From an uncultured Flavobacteriales bacterium (GTDB lineage Bacteria; Bacteroidota; Bacteroidia; CAIKAF01): DNA of 55,145 nt. The stretch spans positions 1-55,145 of the forward strand of contig CAILUT010000034.1 in the NCBI GenBank assembly GCA_903837495.1. The letters are read 5' to 3'. Shown piece by piece: positions 43,801-52,930 of the stretch. The position numbers and the translations under genes were made by a program. The notes beneath the pieces are model-generated. The model searched no databases. It saw only the letters and a program-made list of their open reading frames with translations, and was not told the DNA's origin. Position 1 is the stretch's first letter. Every line of letters begins with the position of its first letter.

Positions 43801-46800
43801 TGAACGAAGATTTTTTACGCGATGGACGCATGAGCTATGAAAACGGACTCCCAACCCCAGAAGAAAACCGGCCCACCATTGAAACCGCTTGGGGCAAAGT
43901 CCCTTTGCTGCAACCCATCAATCAAAACTTTGACAACCTACCCGCCAACCGCGACCTACAAGATGTAGGCTACGACGGATTAAACGACAAAGAAGAAAGC
44001 AGCTTCTTTCAGGCCTTCATGAACGACGTTGAACTGAAATTTGCCGGCAACCCCGCTGCCCTCCAAGACCTACGCGAAGACCCCTCGGGCGACAACTTTA
44101 GGCATTACGCCGGTGCCTCCTACGACAACAGCACCAACATTCCCGGCGAAAACTACATCCACAACCGCTACAAGCACTTTCTTGGCCCCGACGGCAACAG
44201 CCCCGCCGAAAACAACACCGAAGCCTATGGCGTACTGCCCAACAGCGAAGACATCAACGTCAATTATACCCTTGACCAACCCGAAAGCTATTACCAATAC
44301 CGCATCAGCATGCGGCAAAACGACCTAGACGACATTGGCGAAAATTTCATTACCGATATCCTTGAAACAACCGTCTCCGTTCCCGGACCCTCCGGCGGAA
44401 CCATCAACAAACCCGTAAAATGGATTCAATTTCGAATCCCCATTTATTCCGAACAACGCGAACGCTTTGGCAACATCTCCGATTTCCGCTCCATCCGATT
44501 TATGCGCATGGCCCTGAAAGAATTTGACGACGATGTGTTTCTGCGCATGGCCACCATGCAGCTGGTTCGCTCCGATTGGCGCGTGTATCAGGGCCTTATT
44601 GCCGATGTGGCCGACATCTGGCAAGAAGGCGCCGACTTCAATTCAACCACGGTCAACATCGAAGAAAATACCCAAAAAACGCCTTTCCCCTACGTATTGC
44701 CCCCCGGAATTACCCGCGAAATTGACCCCGCAAACCCCCAACTTCAGCAATTAAACGAACAATCGCTGGTCTTGAACGCCTGCGACCTTAAAGACGGAGA
44801 AGGAAAAGGCGTCTTTAAAAATACCGAATTGGATTTGCGCGCCTACCGCTATGTCCGCATGAATACCCACCTCGAATCAAGAGACAATACCCCGCTCGAC
44901 AGCAACGATGTGTCCATTTTCGTACGCCTAGGCATGGACGCCTCTGAAAACTACTACGAATACGAAATCCCCCTCAAACCCTCCGACGTTTCCATTCAAC
45001 CCAACGCGGCCTCGGGCGACCCAAATACCGATTTTGCCTACCGCCAAAACGTATGGCCCGCCGAAAACCTGGTGAGCATCGAACTAAAACTGCTTTCAGA
45101 TTTGAAACTCAAAAGAAACTCCGAAGGCGAAAACTCCAACCTGATTTACAGCGATGTGGTGGATGGCGCCCGAATTTCGGTTCGAGGCAATCCCAACCTG
45201 GCCAACATACGAACCATGCTGGTGGGAGTACGCAACCCCTCAAAGAAAAACAACCCCTGGCAAACAGGACAACCTCAACCCGACGACGGCATGGCCAAAT
45301 GCGTGCAAGTCTGGGTCAACGAACTGCGGGCCACCGACTACTTTGAGTCCGGGGGCTGGGCAGCATTGGCAAGAACCACCCTCGATTTGGCCGATTTTGG
45401 ACAAGTAGGCTTATCGGTAGGAACCACCCGATTTGGATTTGGCTCCATTGAACAACGGCCTCAAGAAAGAAGCCGTGAAAACACCACCAACATCGATTTG
45501 ACAACCAAATTTGAACTGGGCAAATTCTTCGGCAAAGAAGCCGGAGTAAGCATCCCCGTTTTCTTTGGTTATTCCGGCAGCTTCGCCAGCCCTCAGTTCA
45601 ACCCCCTTGACCCCGATATCATTTTCACCGATGCCCTTGGCGCATTATCCAACGACTTTGCCCGCGATTCCTTAACCCGGTTGGTGGAAGAGGTAACGAA
45701 CCGAAAAAGCTTCAACATCAACAACATGCGCAAACAGCGCGGCAAAGAGGCCGGCAAACCCAAAATCTATGACGTCTCAAACCTCTCGGCCTCCTACTCC
45801 TTCACCGAAGAATTGTTCCGCGACACCAAAACCGAATTCAACAACACCTTCCAACACAAGGCCAGCATTACCTACGGATTTAGCCCCACCGTAAATTATT
45901 GGGAACCCTTTAAACGAAGCAAAAAACTCAAATCGCCTTGGCTCAAATTCATCAAGGATTTCAACCTAAGCTACATGCCCAAACGCATTGGATTCAGCGC
46001 CAACATTCTGCGCGATTGGAATGAGTTTAAACTCAGAAACACAACCCGATACGACCTGCTGATTGAAACCACCTACCGCAAAAACTTTACCTGGACCCGC
46101 AACTACGAATTCCAGTACAATCCTACACGAGCGCTAACCCTAACCTTCTCGGCCACCAACAATTCCCGCATCGACGAGCCCGAAATGCCCTTAGACAGCG
46201 TGATTCGCCCCCGAACCTCCTTCCTAGGACGCAATACCCGATACACCCACCGGTTTGATGCAAACTACAGCCTGCCCATCAACAAACTCCCTTGGTTTGA
46301 TTGGATAAACGCAACCGCAGGATACGGAGGCGATTTTTCATGGACCGCCAGCAACTTAGAACAAACTCCCCAATCCGGACAATTTACCCTTGGCCGCTGG
46401 GGAAATGTGCTGCAAAACAACCAATCCTTAAAGTTGAACAGCCAGTTCAACATGAATTCCCTGTATCGAAAATCCAATTACCTGAAAAAACTCCATGCGG
46501 CAGCCCCGCCTAAAAAGACAAACGACGACGATGAGGTCATTGAAGATTCCTCAAAAGTGAAAATCAAAATCGTTTCTTGGAAAGCCCCCAAACCCCTCTC
46601 CTTTAAAAAAGACCGAAAACGAACCCTAAAACACCAACTCAAAACCGAAGACGTCGATGTAGTTGTGCTGGCTCTAAATGGCGATACCGTTAAGGGCAAA
46701 GTTGAAATTGTGGACGATCGACGCATTCGGTTCATCTCGGCCTCCGATGTAAAATCCGCCTCTGTAAGCATCACCGGAAAACGAATCCGCAAAAAAATGG

Positions 46801-48203
46801 ATTGGGGTGTCGTGCCCAATACCATCGTTCGCGTCATTACCGGATTTAAAAACATTTCTATCAGCTACACCCAAACCAACGGAACCGTTCTGCCAGGGTA
46901 TGCCGCCGGCACCGACCTGTTCGGCTTGAATTTGGGCGGAGCCTCCATTGGTCCTGACTTTGCCTTCGGACGGCAATACAACGACCAAGACCTGCAAAGT
47001 AAAATTGTGCAAGACGCTTGGCTGGTCAGAGATTCTACCCTAAACCAAATGTTCATGCGAACCCATTCCACCTCCCTTAGTGGCAATGCAACCTACGAAC
47101 CCTTCCGCGGATTCCGCATTACCTTCAATGCCGAACGCACTTTCTCCGAAAACTACCAAACCAACTACCGCTTCGTACCCAGCGACAACGATTTTAGAAG
47201 CCAAAACCCACTCACCATGGGCAATTTCAGCATGTCTTACATGACCTTGGGCTCGTTCTTTGACGGCCTAGGACCCAATTTCAGTTCCCCCACCTTCGAC
47301 CGCATGCTGCAGCAACGAAGCATCATTTCAAAACGCCTCGCAGAACAAAACCCGAACAACGTGGTCAATCCAAACGCCCCTTTCCAACAAGGTTTCGGAG
47401 GCAACCAAACCGATGTTTTGTATTATTCCTTCATCAGCGCCTACACCGGCACCAACCCCGAATCGCAAGAGCTAAACATGTTCCCTCAAATCCCAATACC
47501 CAACTGGAGGCTCCAGTTCGACGGACTTAAAAACATTCCCTTCTTTGCCGATCGGTTTAAAAACATCGTTATAAGCCACAGCTACAAATCGACCTTAGAC
47601 CTCTCCGGCTTCCAATCCAACAACGTGTACAACAACCTCAATTCAGCCTATTGGAACGCCAATCCGTTCGGTTACAACCAGTTTGGCGTGGACGGCAATT
47701 ATGTTAGCCGTTTCTTCTTAAACTCGGTCAGCATTCAAGAGCAGTTCCAACCCTTGATTAAAATTGACATGACCTTTAAAAACGAGGTTCAAACAGCGGT
47801 CGAGGTAAAAAGCAGCCGCAACATCAGCCTTAATTTTCCCAACAATCAGCTAACCGAAACCAACTCGTTCGAGGTAAGCGTCGGGGCCGGCTACAAAGTA
47901 GCCAAGTTCAAATTGCCCTTCTTAATCAACGGGAAACGCCTTGAAAACGGGTTCAACGTTCGTGCCGACATAGGCTGGCGCGACAACTCCACCATCATCC
48001 GAAAAATACAGGAAGAGGTACAGCAAATCACAGCAGGCCAACAGCAGTTAACAATTAAAGTATTTGCCGAATACGAGCTAAGCAAAGCCATTACAGCCCG
48101 CGCGTTTATAGACCACATGGGCACCAATCCCTTTGTGTCAAATCAATTCCCCAACAGCACCACCAACGGGGGCATCAGCATCCGCTTTACCTTGCAGCCC
48201 TAA
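40818..48203 (+). CDS. sprA: SprA/Sov, T9SS outer-membrane translocon and gliding protein
   Basis: This giant outer-membrane protein is about 2461 residues from GTG 40818. The frame is open from ATG 40740 inside ruvA. The GTG start gives MQSLSKHRSIPFYHLLQWLM plus a leucine-rich core ending TAQ, a plausible signal peptide; ATG 40875 would lack the basic region. Family strings include YWKKKEKEKSGGKESN, NANGSAELIMGIRVN-like ANGSAELIMGI, FDQNIQVNVSGSIGDKIKLGTNFNTEA, NVNMGLTGQLIQGSSSLFG, SYIDDFEAAE, and repeated beta-strand segments to GGISIRFTLQP. SprA is a 36-strand barrel that carries T9SS cargo through the outer membrane. It follows ruvA as in other gliding Bacteroidota. It explains how the sorting-domain proteins here are exported. 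Confidence 0.95.
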   Translation: MQSLSKHRSIPFYHLLQWLMLLLLLGSQAATAQVDTNNHHLMGGEGQVEEETVYDPDLQQYIVIRRAGGAELSRQYLSEKEYRTRQSAREIMDYWKKKEKEKSGGKESNSLIPKINLANIPAGLGKIDIRANGSAELIMGIRVNSNQNPSIPLAQRTITTFQFDQNIQVNVSGSIGDKIKLGTNFNTEAVFAFENQLDLKYEGGEDDILQLLEFGNVNMGLTGQLIQGSSSLFGVKNKLKFGRWEITSVFSQQQGQRQNITVQGGAQITEFDLPASKYEANRHYFLGDYFKNNYDQANQTLPYITSPVNITRIEVWVTNRINATENIRNIVAILPLGETLPNPSAYPSNGVNNFDPAGLAPQVRDITSQYLFNQLNNGTQIEKLTNARLLGPNEYTFNPLLGYISLNQSLNADEVLAVSFEFTAGSQTYKVGEFSQDLSSPSALVVKLLKSSNLDINEANWPWMMKNIYSIGGYNIGQQDFTLNILYQDTETGVKVNYFPNAPGVSGTPLLQLFNLDRLNPQGDQQKDGFFDFLEGKTIVAQNGRIIFPVAEPFSARYLSQIFAKANQSNPGLDIQAMTERYAFDQLYENIQELAELNQEKNRFYLGGSYKGASGSEISLNAFNVPQGSVTVTAGGQTLLENTHYTVDYAIGRVRIIDDGILSSGLPINISMENNATFNIQQKRLMGTHVDYKLSKNLVAGATIMNLSELPLTQKIDIGNEPVNNTIWGLDLNFTRELPFITRLIDKIPGIDTKAPSLLTFNGEFAHLIPGFNGVIDANGENGVSYIDDFEAAETAIEIKSPIQWKLGSVPQTNPAFPNGDFFDDLRYGFNRAKLTWFTLDPLFFRQNTQTPANVSNDPLMRANNYLREVRPMEVFPGFQPNYTQQQINQQIFDIQFYPSERGPYNFDINNFDENISDRVGLKNPKSNFGLLMRRMETTNWDAANIAYIEFWLMDPYQANDLNQLKEWDVGIPGATNKNLLPGGGGDLLLQVGNLNEDFLRDGRMSYENGLPTPEENRPTIETAWGKVPLLQPINQNFDNLPANRDLQDVGYDGLNDKEESSFFQAFMNDVELKFAGNPAALQDLREDPSGDNFRHYAGASYDNSTNIPGENYIHNRYKHFLGPDGNSPAENNTEAYGVLPNSEDINVNYTLDQPESYYQYRISMRQNDLDDIGENFITDILETTVSVPGPSGGTINKPVKWIQFRIPIYSEQRERFGNISDFRSIRFMRMALKEFDDDVFLRMATMQLVRSDWRVYQGLIADVADIWQEGADFNSTTVNIEENTQKTPFPYVLPPGITREIDPANPQLQQLNEQSLVLNACDLKDGEGKGVFKNTELDLRAYRYVRMNTHLESRDNTPLDSNDVSIFVRLGMDASENYYEYEIPLKPSDVSIQPNAASGDPNTDFAYRQNVWPAENLVSIELKLLSDLKLKRNSEGENSNLIYSDVVDGARISVRGNPNLANIRTMLVGVRNPSKKNNPWQTGQPQPDDGMAKCVQVWVNELRATDYFESGGWAALARTTLDLADFGQVGLSVGTTRFGFGSIEQRPQERSRENTTNIDLTTKFELGKFFGKEAGVSIPVFFGYSGSFASPQFNPLDPDIIFTDALGALSNDFARDSLTRLVEEVTNRKSFNINNMRKQRGKEAGKPKIYDVSNLSASYSFTEELFRDTKTEFNNTFQHKASITYGFSPTVNYWEPFKRSKKLKSPWLKFIKDFNLSYMPKRIGFSANILRDWNEFKLRNTTRYDLLIETTYRKNFTWTRNYEFQYNPTRALTLTFSATNNSRIDEPEMPLDSVIRPRTSFLGRNTRYTHRFDANYSLPINKLPWFDWINATAGYGGDFSWTASNLEQTPQSGQFTLGRWGNVLQNNQSLKLNSQFNMNSLYRKSNYLKKLHAAAPPKKTNDDDEVIEDSSKVKIKIVSWKAPKPLSFKKDRKRTLKHQLKTEDVDVVVLALNGDTVKGKVEIVDDRRIRFISASDVKSASVSITGKRIRKKMDWGVVPNTIVRVITGFKNISISYTQTNGTVLPGYAAGTDLFGLNLGGASIGPDFAFGRQYNDQDLQSKIVQDAWLVRDSTLNQMFMRTHSTSLSGNATYEPFRGFRITFNAERTFSENYQTNYRFVPSDNDFRSQNPLTMGNFSMSYMTLGSFFDGLGPNFSSPTFDRMLQQRSIISKRLAEQNPNNVVNPNAPFQQGFGGNQTDVLYYSFISAYTGTNPESQELNMFPQIPIPNWRLQFDGLKNIPFFADRFKNIVISHSYKSTLDLSGFQSNNVYNNLNSAYWNANPFGYNQFGVDGNYVSRFFLNSVSIQEQFQPLIKIDMTFKNEVQTAVEVKSSRNISLNFPNNQLTETNSFEVSVGAGYKVAKFKLPFLINGKRLENGFNVRADIGWRDNSTIIRKIQEEVQQITAGQQQLTIKVFAEYELSKAITARAFIDHMGTNPFVSNQFPNSTTNGGISIRFTLQP

Positions 48204-48349
48204 CACAGCAGCCCTGCCGGCAATCGGCGCATGCGCGCTCCGCAAAAAGCAGGCAATCCGGCGCTATGTTGTTGAATCCCCGCACAGGCAAGGCACAGTG
48301 GACATGGCCAAAACTACAATTGCATACGGAGCGCCGTTGGAATGGGAAG

Positions 48350-48520
48350 GCGGGGGTGTTTTTGGGCGGCTGCGGGCTTTCACCGGTTGTCCGCGGTTGC
48401 CCATGGGCTGCCCAGCGGGCTTGCGGGGGCTCCTAAAGTCGCCTCCGCGCCTCGCGGGCAGCACCAGGGCCCCCTTGCGGGCAACCCGGTTCAATCCCTG
48501 CCGCGGGCGGCCTCATTGGT
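48350..48520 (+). repeat. GC-rich dispersed repeat, subfamily B, copy 6
   Basis: It starts GGGCGGCTGCGGGCTTTCA, has the core GGGGCTCCTAAAGTCGCCTC, and ends CAATCCCTGCCGCGGGCGG. Its last 70 bases match 53930-53996 in reverse. It marks the left edge of the AT-rich accessory region. 48204-48349 shows nothing else. Confidence 0.8.
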
Positions 48521-48695
48521 TAATGAATTAAAGAGCCTTTCCTCTTTTTGTGAAGAAAACAAGCTAAAACAGGCACTAGTAACCTCAATTGACAAATCAG
48601 GCATAAAAGAATTTAATAATATTCAAATACAATATCTACCAGCAGCAGTTTACGCATACAATGTTGGAAAAAACACATTAGAAAGCCAGAAATGA
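48516..48695 (+). pseudogene. C-terminal gene fragment (possibly DUF4143-type ATPase)
   Basis: From about 48516 the frame reads LVNELKSLSSFCEENKLKQA ... YLPAAVYAYNVGKNTLES to a stop at 48695. It has no start codon or upstream domain of its own and runs straight into the GC-rich repeat. The pattern (a helix-rich basic stretch, then PAAVYAY) resembles the end of nuclease-like or ATPase proteins, perhaps the DUF4143 family. The identification is weak, but a truncated C-terminus is the best reading. Confidence 0.45.
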
Positions 48696-48728
48696 CGCTA
48701 ATAAAAAAGACAACTGGACAGACCACGA

Positions 48729-48985
48729 GCTGCCAACAGCTAATCTTTCGTGCGGCGTGCAGCGCCCAGCCCGCACGTGCGGGATTGAACGTTAAAATCC
48801 CGTTTCTGCGGGAAACCGTTTTATGATTCCCCTATGGGTTTTACTGTATGATTTTAGAGATGTAGAAGGCAGCGGTTAGACGCATGGAGTTTTGTCAACC
48901 TTCTACTTGGGCGCTGTATTGCCATTAAAAAGGGTACTTTAGAGCGGGAAATGGAGTTGTTAGACGAACTGCCGTTGGCAGTGAT
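48729..48985 (+). repeat. Cassette-like structured junction J1
   Basis: The 5' half (48729-48840, starting GCTGCCAACAGCTAATC) contains the perfect palindrome CCCGCACGTGCGGG and a CCCG..CGGG hairpin. It is repeated in reverse at 53992-54103 and partially at 53310-53362. The 3' half (48880-48980, starting CGCATGGAGTTTTGTCAACC) is a direct repeat of 50484-50597. The outer ends GCTGCC and GGCAGC can pair. It sits between a stop codon and the next gene's start. Confidence 0.75.
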
Positions 48986-49012
48986 TTTAAACGACAGAAC
49001 AACAACAAGAAA

Positions 49013-49714
49013 ATGATAACAATTGACAACTATTTAGACAGCCATTACATACACCGAAGCAACTGGTTGAGAGCTGCTGTTCTTGGAGCAAATGACGGAA
49101 TAATTTCAATTTCAAGTCTTGCCATTGGAGTTGCGGCTGCAAGTTCGACAAGAGAACCTATTGTATTGGCAACCGTCGCGGGACTTGTTGCTGGTGCTTT
49201 ATCTATGGCAGCAGGCGAATATGTTTCGGTAAGCTCGCAAACAGACACTGAAAAGGCAGACATTGAAAGAGAAATCAAGGAACTTAAAGAAATGCCAAAT
49301 CAAGAGCTTAATATTTTGGCTCAAATCTATGAGAAGCGTGGACTAAAAAAAGAAACCGCAAGACAAGTGGCAATTGAATTGACAGAAAAAGACGCTTTGG
49401 GAACACACATAAGAGAGGAATTAGGCATCAACGAAATAAGTCAAGCAAATCCAATACAAGCTGCTTTAGCATCAGGAGCATCTTTTACAGTTGGCGGTGT
49501 ATTGCCGCTTTTAGTTGTCCTTTTTGCATCTGTTAAAGGAATGGAATATTGGTTATATGGATTTACAATAATTTTCCTAATTGTCTTAGGAGCGACATCT
49601 GCAAAAACAGGTGGTTCAAGCATTAAAAAAGCTATCTTTCGAATTACAATTTGGGGAACAATTGCAATGGTCCTTTCTGCGTTAGTTGGTTACCTATTTG
49701 GAGTAAACATTTAA
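49013..49714 (+). CDS. VIT1/CCC1-family iron/manganese transporter
   Basis: This 233-residue membrane protein has the family hallmarks: HRSNWLRAAVLGANDGIISISSLAIGV (first transmembrane helix with the GANDGI motif), ALSMAAGEYVSVSSQTDTEKADI, a cytoplasmic metal-binding insert rich in Glu (ERGL..QVAIELTEKDALGTH), then three helices (TVGGVLPLLVVLF, GFTIIFLIVLGATS, GTIAMVLSALVGYLFG). It exports or sequesters Fe2+/Mn2+. AT content is higher than in housekeeping genes of the window, consistent with recent acquisition. It is followed after 11 bases by a small membrane protein. Confidence 0.9.
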   Translation: MITIDNYLDSHYIHRSNWLRAAVLGANDGIISISSLAIGVAAASSTREPIVLATVAGLVAGALSMAAGEYVSVSSQTDTEKADIEREIKELKEMPNQELNILAQIYEKRGLKKETARQVAIELTEKDALGTHIREELGINEISQANPIQAALASGASFTVGGVLPLLVVLFASVKGMEYWLYGFTIIFLIVLGATSAKTGGSSIKKAIFRITIWGTIAMVLSALVGYLFGVNI

Positions 49715-49725
49715 TTTAAAAAAAC

Positions 49726-50220
49726 ATGAACGGCGCACATTGGCATTTAGTGGTAAATCATTTACCAATCATTTTCCCTATTGTAGGGGTAATCGTAATG
49801 ATTACAGGACTTATTTCAAAATCAGAAGCTGTGAAACGAACGGCATTCATGATTTTTGTGTTCGGTTCATTAGCCGCAATAGCAGCTATGAATACAGGAG
49901 AAGGTGCAGAAGAGGTAATAGAAAAAATAAATGGAGTTTCGGAAAACCACATAGAAAACCATGAAGAAACAGCAGAAACATTCGCTATACTATCTTATAT
50001 CCTTGGTGGCATTTCTTTGCTTGGACTTTGGGCGAGTTTTAAACAAAAATCTTTTTCTTCAATAATTTCAATGGCAACATTGCTTTTTGCATTTGTGGTT
50101 TTATTCTTTGCTAAACAGACAGGTACAACTGGCGGTGAAATAAGACACACAGAAATCCGAAGCGGCAATAATATTCCAGCATCAGAAAACAATAACGCTG
50201 AAGAAGACCATGACGATTAA
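49726..50220 (+). CDS. Small multi-spanning membrane protein (DUF2231-like)
   Basis: This 164-residue protein has four predicted hydrophobic segments (PIIFPIVGVIVMITGLI, TAFMIFVFGSLAAIAAM, FAILSYILGGISLLGLWA, SIISMATLLFAFVVLFFA). It starts MNGAHWHLVVNHLP with conserved histidines and has a NTGEGAEEVIEKI loop. This resembles Bacteroidota DUF2231-like proteins found near metal-resistance genes. A TAA at 50218-50220 ends it, but the same frame stays open for 50 more codons. It is probably co-transcribed with the VIT-type transporter. Confidence 0.7.
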   Translation: MNGAHWHLVVNHLPIIFPIVGVIVMITGLISKSEAVKRTAFMIFVFGSLAAIAAMNTGEGAEEVIEKINGVSENHIENHEETAETFAILSYILGGISLLGLWASFKQKSFSSIISMATLLFAFVVLFFAKQTGTTGGEIRHTEIRSGNNIPASENNNAEEDHDD

Positions 50221-50372
50221 GATGATAAAGAGAGAAAAAAAGAGCTTCTTCAACTATTAAAAATTGCAACACCGTTTATTTTAATTACAACGGTTTACAC
50301 AATTCTTGTTCTTGGGCTTGAAGTGAAAGTAGTTGGAAATTTCAACCGTATACAAACAAAGCCTGCTGCCTA
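50221..50372 (+). pseudogene. In-frame continuation after a TAA stop
   Basis: Immediately after the TAA of the previous gene the same frame reads DDKERKKELLQLLKIATPFI, a hydrophobic segment (LITTVYTILVLGLEV), and ends TKPAA at 50372. It has no ATG or GTG start at its head. Either the upstream gene was once longer and is now interrupted, or this is the tail of a lost neighbour. It is not likely to be translated alone. Confidence 0.5.
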
Positions 50373-50395
50373 AATTTGAACCCTACGCATTTCGA

Positions 50396-50597
50396 TACCA
50401 ACAATAACGCTTTTGGCTTTCATTTTTTACCCCTTCAGCGCCCTTTCAAGCCCAATTTCGGCCCTGTTTTGGCGGCGGTTTGGCGCATGGAGTTTTGTCA
50501 ACCTTGTACTTGGGTGCTGTGTTGCGGTTGAAAAGTGTAATTTAGAACGCGAAAAGGGCATAAAATGAGGTTATTTGATGAACTGACGTTATAAGCA
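50396..50597 (+). repeat. Cassette-like structured junction J2
   Basis: The 3' part (50484-50597, CGCATGGAGTTTTGTCAACC...) is about 80% identical to 48880-48980. The 5' part begins CCAACAATAACGCTTTTGG, a divergent equivalent of the J1 head. It lies between the metal-transport pair and the LamG/kelch gene. Confidence 0.65.
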
Positions 50598-50612
50598 CCA
50601 AAAAAAACAATC

Positions 50613-52790
50613 ATGAGATGCTTAACACCAATTGTGGCCATTTTTTCTTTCTGTTCTACAAACGCACAAATTCCAGCAGATAGTTTAAAAGGACATTATA
50701 AATTTGATGGGACATTGGCCGATTATTCCGGCCAGGCAAACGATATTGTCGCAGGTTCAGGCACCTTTGTTAATGACCGGTTTGGTAATGCAAATGAAGC
50801 ACTCTATTTGGATGGTATTTCTGATTCGTTGAACCTACCTGTTTCCGAATTTTCACCAATTCTGGGCGATTTCACAATCAGCTTTTGGTACAAAACAAAC
50901 AACCCTGAAATCATGAATTGTTTTTCATCCAAACAATCCCCACACGATACCACTAATAATTTTGAGATACAATTGAATAGCCACAACAGCTATTATCTTC
51001 AATATTATAAACAATTATTCTATCAAACATTTGTTTATTGGGACGGTAGCGGTGTTACTTCAAATGCAGTAGCAGAAGGTGTTCCTGGTAGTTTTACGAA
51101 TGGTCAATGGTGCCATTTTGCTATTACACGCCATGCCGATACGTTTAGAGTTTACCGAAATCATGTTCTTTACACACTAAGTCTCGACAATCCATTTTCG
51201 GGAACACTGGGTGTTGCGGTTGATTTAATTTTTAGTGCCTCTCCATATCGGTTTAAAGGTGCCATTGATGATATGCGCTTTTACAACCGCAGCTTCAACC
51301 AAAGCGAAATTGATTTATTGTGGTTTGAAAACAACCCGTTTTCATTTACAACAGTGAAGGCAAATGATGCCTATGTACAAGGATCCAACGTATTGGTTTT
51401 TTGGGAATACGATACTACTCAAGTGAGCGATTCCATATTGGTTGAATATCGAATTAATAGTGGTGCCTGGACTCCCGCAGTTCATTCAAATATGGCATAT
51501 GAATGTTATACATATATTGATATGTCTTATACGCCTGGCACAACGGTTGAAGTGCGTGTTTCCGATTTTACGAATTCAACACTTACCCAATCAACGGGAT
51601 CCTTCATCGTTAGCCAGTATGAATGGGTAGAAGTTGCAAGTTCTTTGCCGTTTAATGCAAAAGACGGATCCGGTTTAGTAAGCTTTCAAAATAAAATGTG
51701 GTTGTTGGGTGGATGGGATCCGCCATATCATCCGCCTATGAACACGCACAGTGAAGTATGGAGTTCGATTGATGGAGCAAACTGGACGTATGAAACCACT
51801 GCCTCCTGGCCGGCACGGCATTGTAGTGCTTGGCTTGTAAGCGATAGCGCCATATGGGTAATTGGGGGAGATCCTCAGTCTGGCTGCTTGACAGATGTTT
51901 GGAAAAGTACCGATGGAATTAATTGGACGCAAACAACAAGCGCTATACCGGGCTATGTTGTCAGAAACAACCCAAATTATGCATACGCCAATGGACACAT
52001 ATTTATTTATGGCGGTGAGCAATGCAGCGGAGGACCACTGAACGATGTTTGGACCAGCACGGATGGAATAACCTGGAACCAATTGCCAAATGCACCCTGG
52101 ACAGGCAGAGGCATGCAGATTAACAGTATTGTAGATGACAGCGGCCAAATATGGATGCTAGGTGGGTCTAATGAAGGCACACGAAGGTCATACAATGAGG
52201 TTTGGAAAAGTGCCGATGGGATTAATTGGACATTGGTAAATGATTCGGCTCCATGGCGAGGAAGATATTGGCACACAGTGGCCTGGTTTGATAATAAAAT
52301 ATGGTTAATGGGGGGAATGGCTACCGGATCAGAAATGAACGATGTTTGGTATTCAGAAGATGGCAGTACTTGGCATGAATTTAAAACTACAACAGGCAAC
52401 CTGCCTTCAGGTACACGACATGCACAATCAACGGCCGTTTATGATAACGCCTTATGGTACATGTGTGGAATTGCCTCTAACAATGCCTGGAAAATTATAA
52501 ATACCACTACAGTTGGTGTTCCTGAAACCTTAGGTCCAAATGTTCCTACGTTAAAATTATACCCAAATCCGGCACTTGAACAAGTAACATTAATGTTCCC
52601 GTCTTCAACCGGTGAAACAAACACGATTCAGATTTACAATCTCGTTGGTTCTTTAGTTTATGAAATGAAAATGCTTGCAAACAACTCAACAGGTACAACT
52701 ACTATTAACATCTCAGAATTTACAAGTGGCGTTTTTTTTATTAAAATAAATAACCAGCCCACTATGACCTCAAAATTCATTAAACTCTAG
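50613..52790 (+). CDS. Secreted LamG plus kelch-type protein with T9SS type A sorting domain
   Basis: The 725-residue protein has a signal peptide MRCLTPIVAIFSFCSTNAQ. Residues 25-230 form a LamG/concanavalin-like lectin domain (GHYKFDGTLADYSGQANDIV, FTISFWYKTNN, FTNGQWCHFAITRH, IDDMRFYNRSFNQSEIDLL). Residues of about 340-610 contain repeated kelch-like blades (MWLLGGWDPPYHP, SAIWVIGGDPQSG, DVWKSTDGINWTQTT, IFIYGGEQCSG, IWMLGGSNEGT, IWLMGGMATGS). The end LKLYPNPALEQVTLMF ... IYNLVGSLVYEM ... GVFFIKINNQ is a T9SS type A domain. It is probably a surface adhesin or carbohydrate binder carried by the accessory region. Confidence 0.88.
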   Translation: MRCLTPIVAIFSFCSTNAQIPADSLKGHYKFDGTLADYSGQANDIVAGSGTFVNDRFGNANEALYLDGISDSLNLPVSEFSPILGDFTISFWYKTNNPEIMNCFSSKQSPHDTTNNFEIQLNSHNSYYLQYYKQLFYQTFVYWDGSGVTSNAVAEGVPGSFTNGQWCHFAITRHADTFRVYRNHVLYTLSLDNPFSGTLGVAVDLIFSASPYRFKGAIDDMRFYNRSFNQSEIDLLWFENNPFSFTTVKANDAYVQGSNVLVFWEYDTTQVSDSILVEYRINSGAWTPAVHSNMAYECYTYIDMSYTPGTTVEVRVSDFTNSTLTQSTGSFIVSQYEWVEVASSLPFNAKDGSGLVSFQNKMWLLGGWDPPYHPPMNTHSEVWSSIDGANWTYETTASWPARHCSAWLVSDSAIWVIGGDPQSGCLTDVWKSTDGINWTQTTSAIPGYVVRNNPNYAYANGHIFIYGGEQCSGGPLNDVWTSTDGITWNQLPNAPWTGRGMQINSIVDDSGQIWMLGGSNEGTRRSYNEVWKSADGINWTLVNDSAPWRGRYWHTVAWFDNKIWLMGGMATGSEMNDVWYSEDGSTWHEFKTTTGNLPSGTRHAQSTAVYDNALWYMCGIASNNAWKIINTTTVGVPETLGPNVPTLKLYPNPALEQVTLMFPSSTGETNTIQIYNLVGSLVYEMKMLANNSTGTTTINISEFTSGVFFIKINNQPTMTSKFIKL

Positions 52791-52824
52791 CATAGAAACA
52801 TTTGATGTTGGCTAAATATAACAA

Positions 52825-52930
52825 GGGGTTTGCGATAGAGGGCGTTCCTTGCTTTACAGACACATTTGTACTAGGTGGAAGTTCAGCCCTCCGAATGTTC
52901 AGTGCTAAATTTGCCCGCCATCGCAACCCC
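52825..52930 (+). repeat. Inverted-repeat-bounded junction after the LamG/kelch gene
   Basis: Arms GGGGTTTGCGAT (52825-52836) and ATCGCAACCCC (52920-52930) pair with one bulge around an 83-base interior. It starts 34 bases after the stop codon. Together with J1 and J2 this shows that each accessory gene is followed by an imperfect palindrome. The rest of 52931-53149 holds no supported gene. Confidence 0.65.

Noticed and set aside
43591-46855. Several antisense open frames inside sprA
   Set aside because: The sense frame is a continuous SprA with family motifs throughout; the antisense frames show no family similarity.
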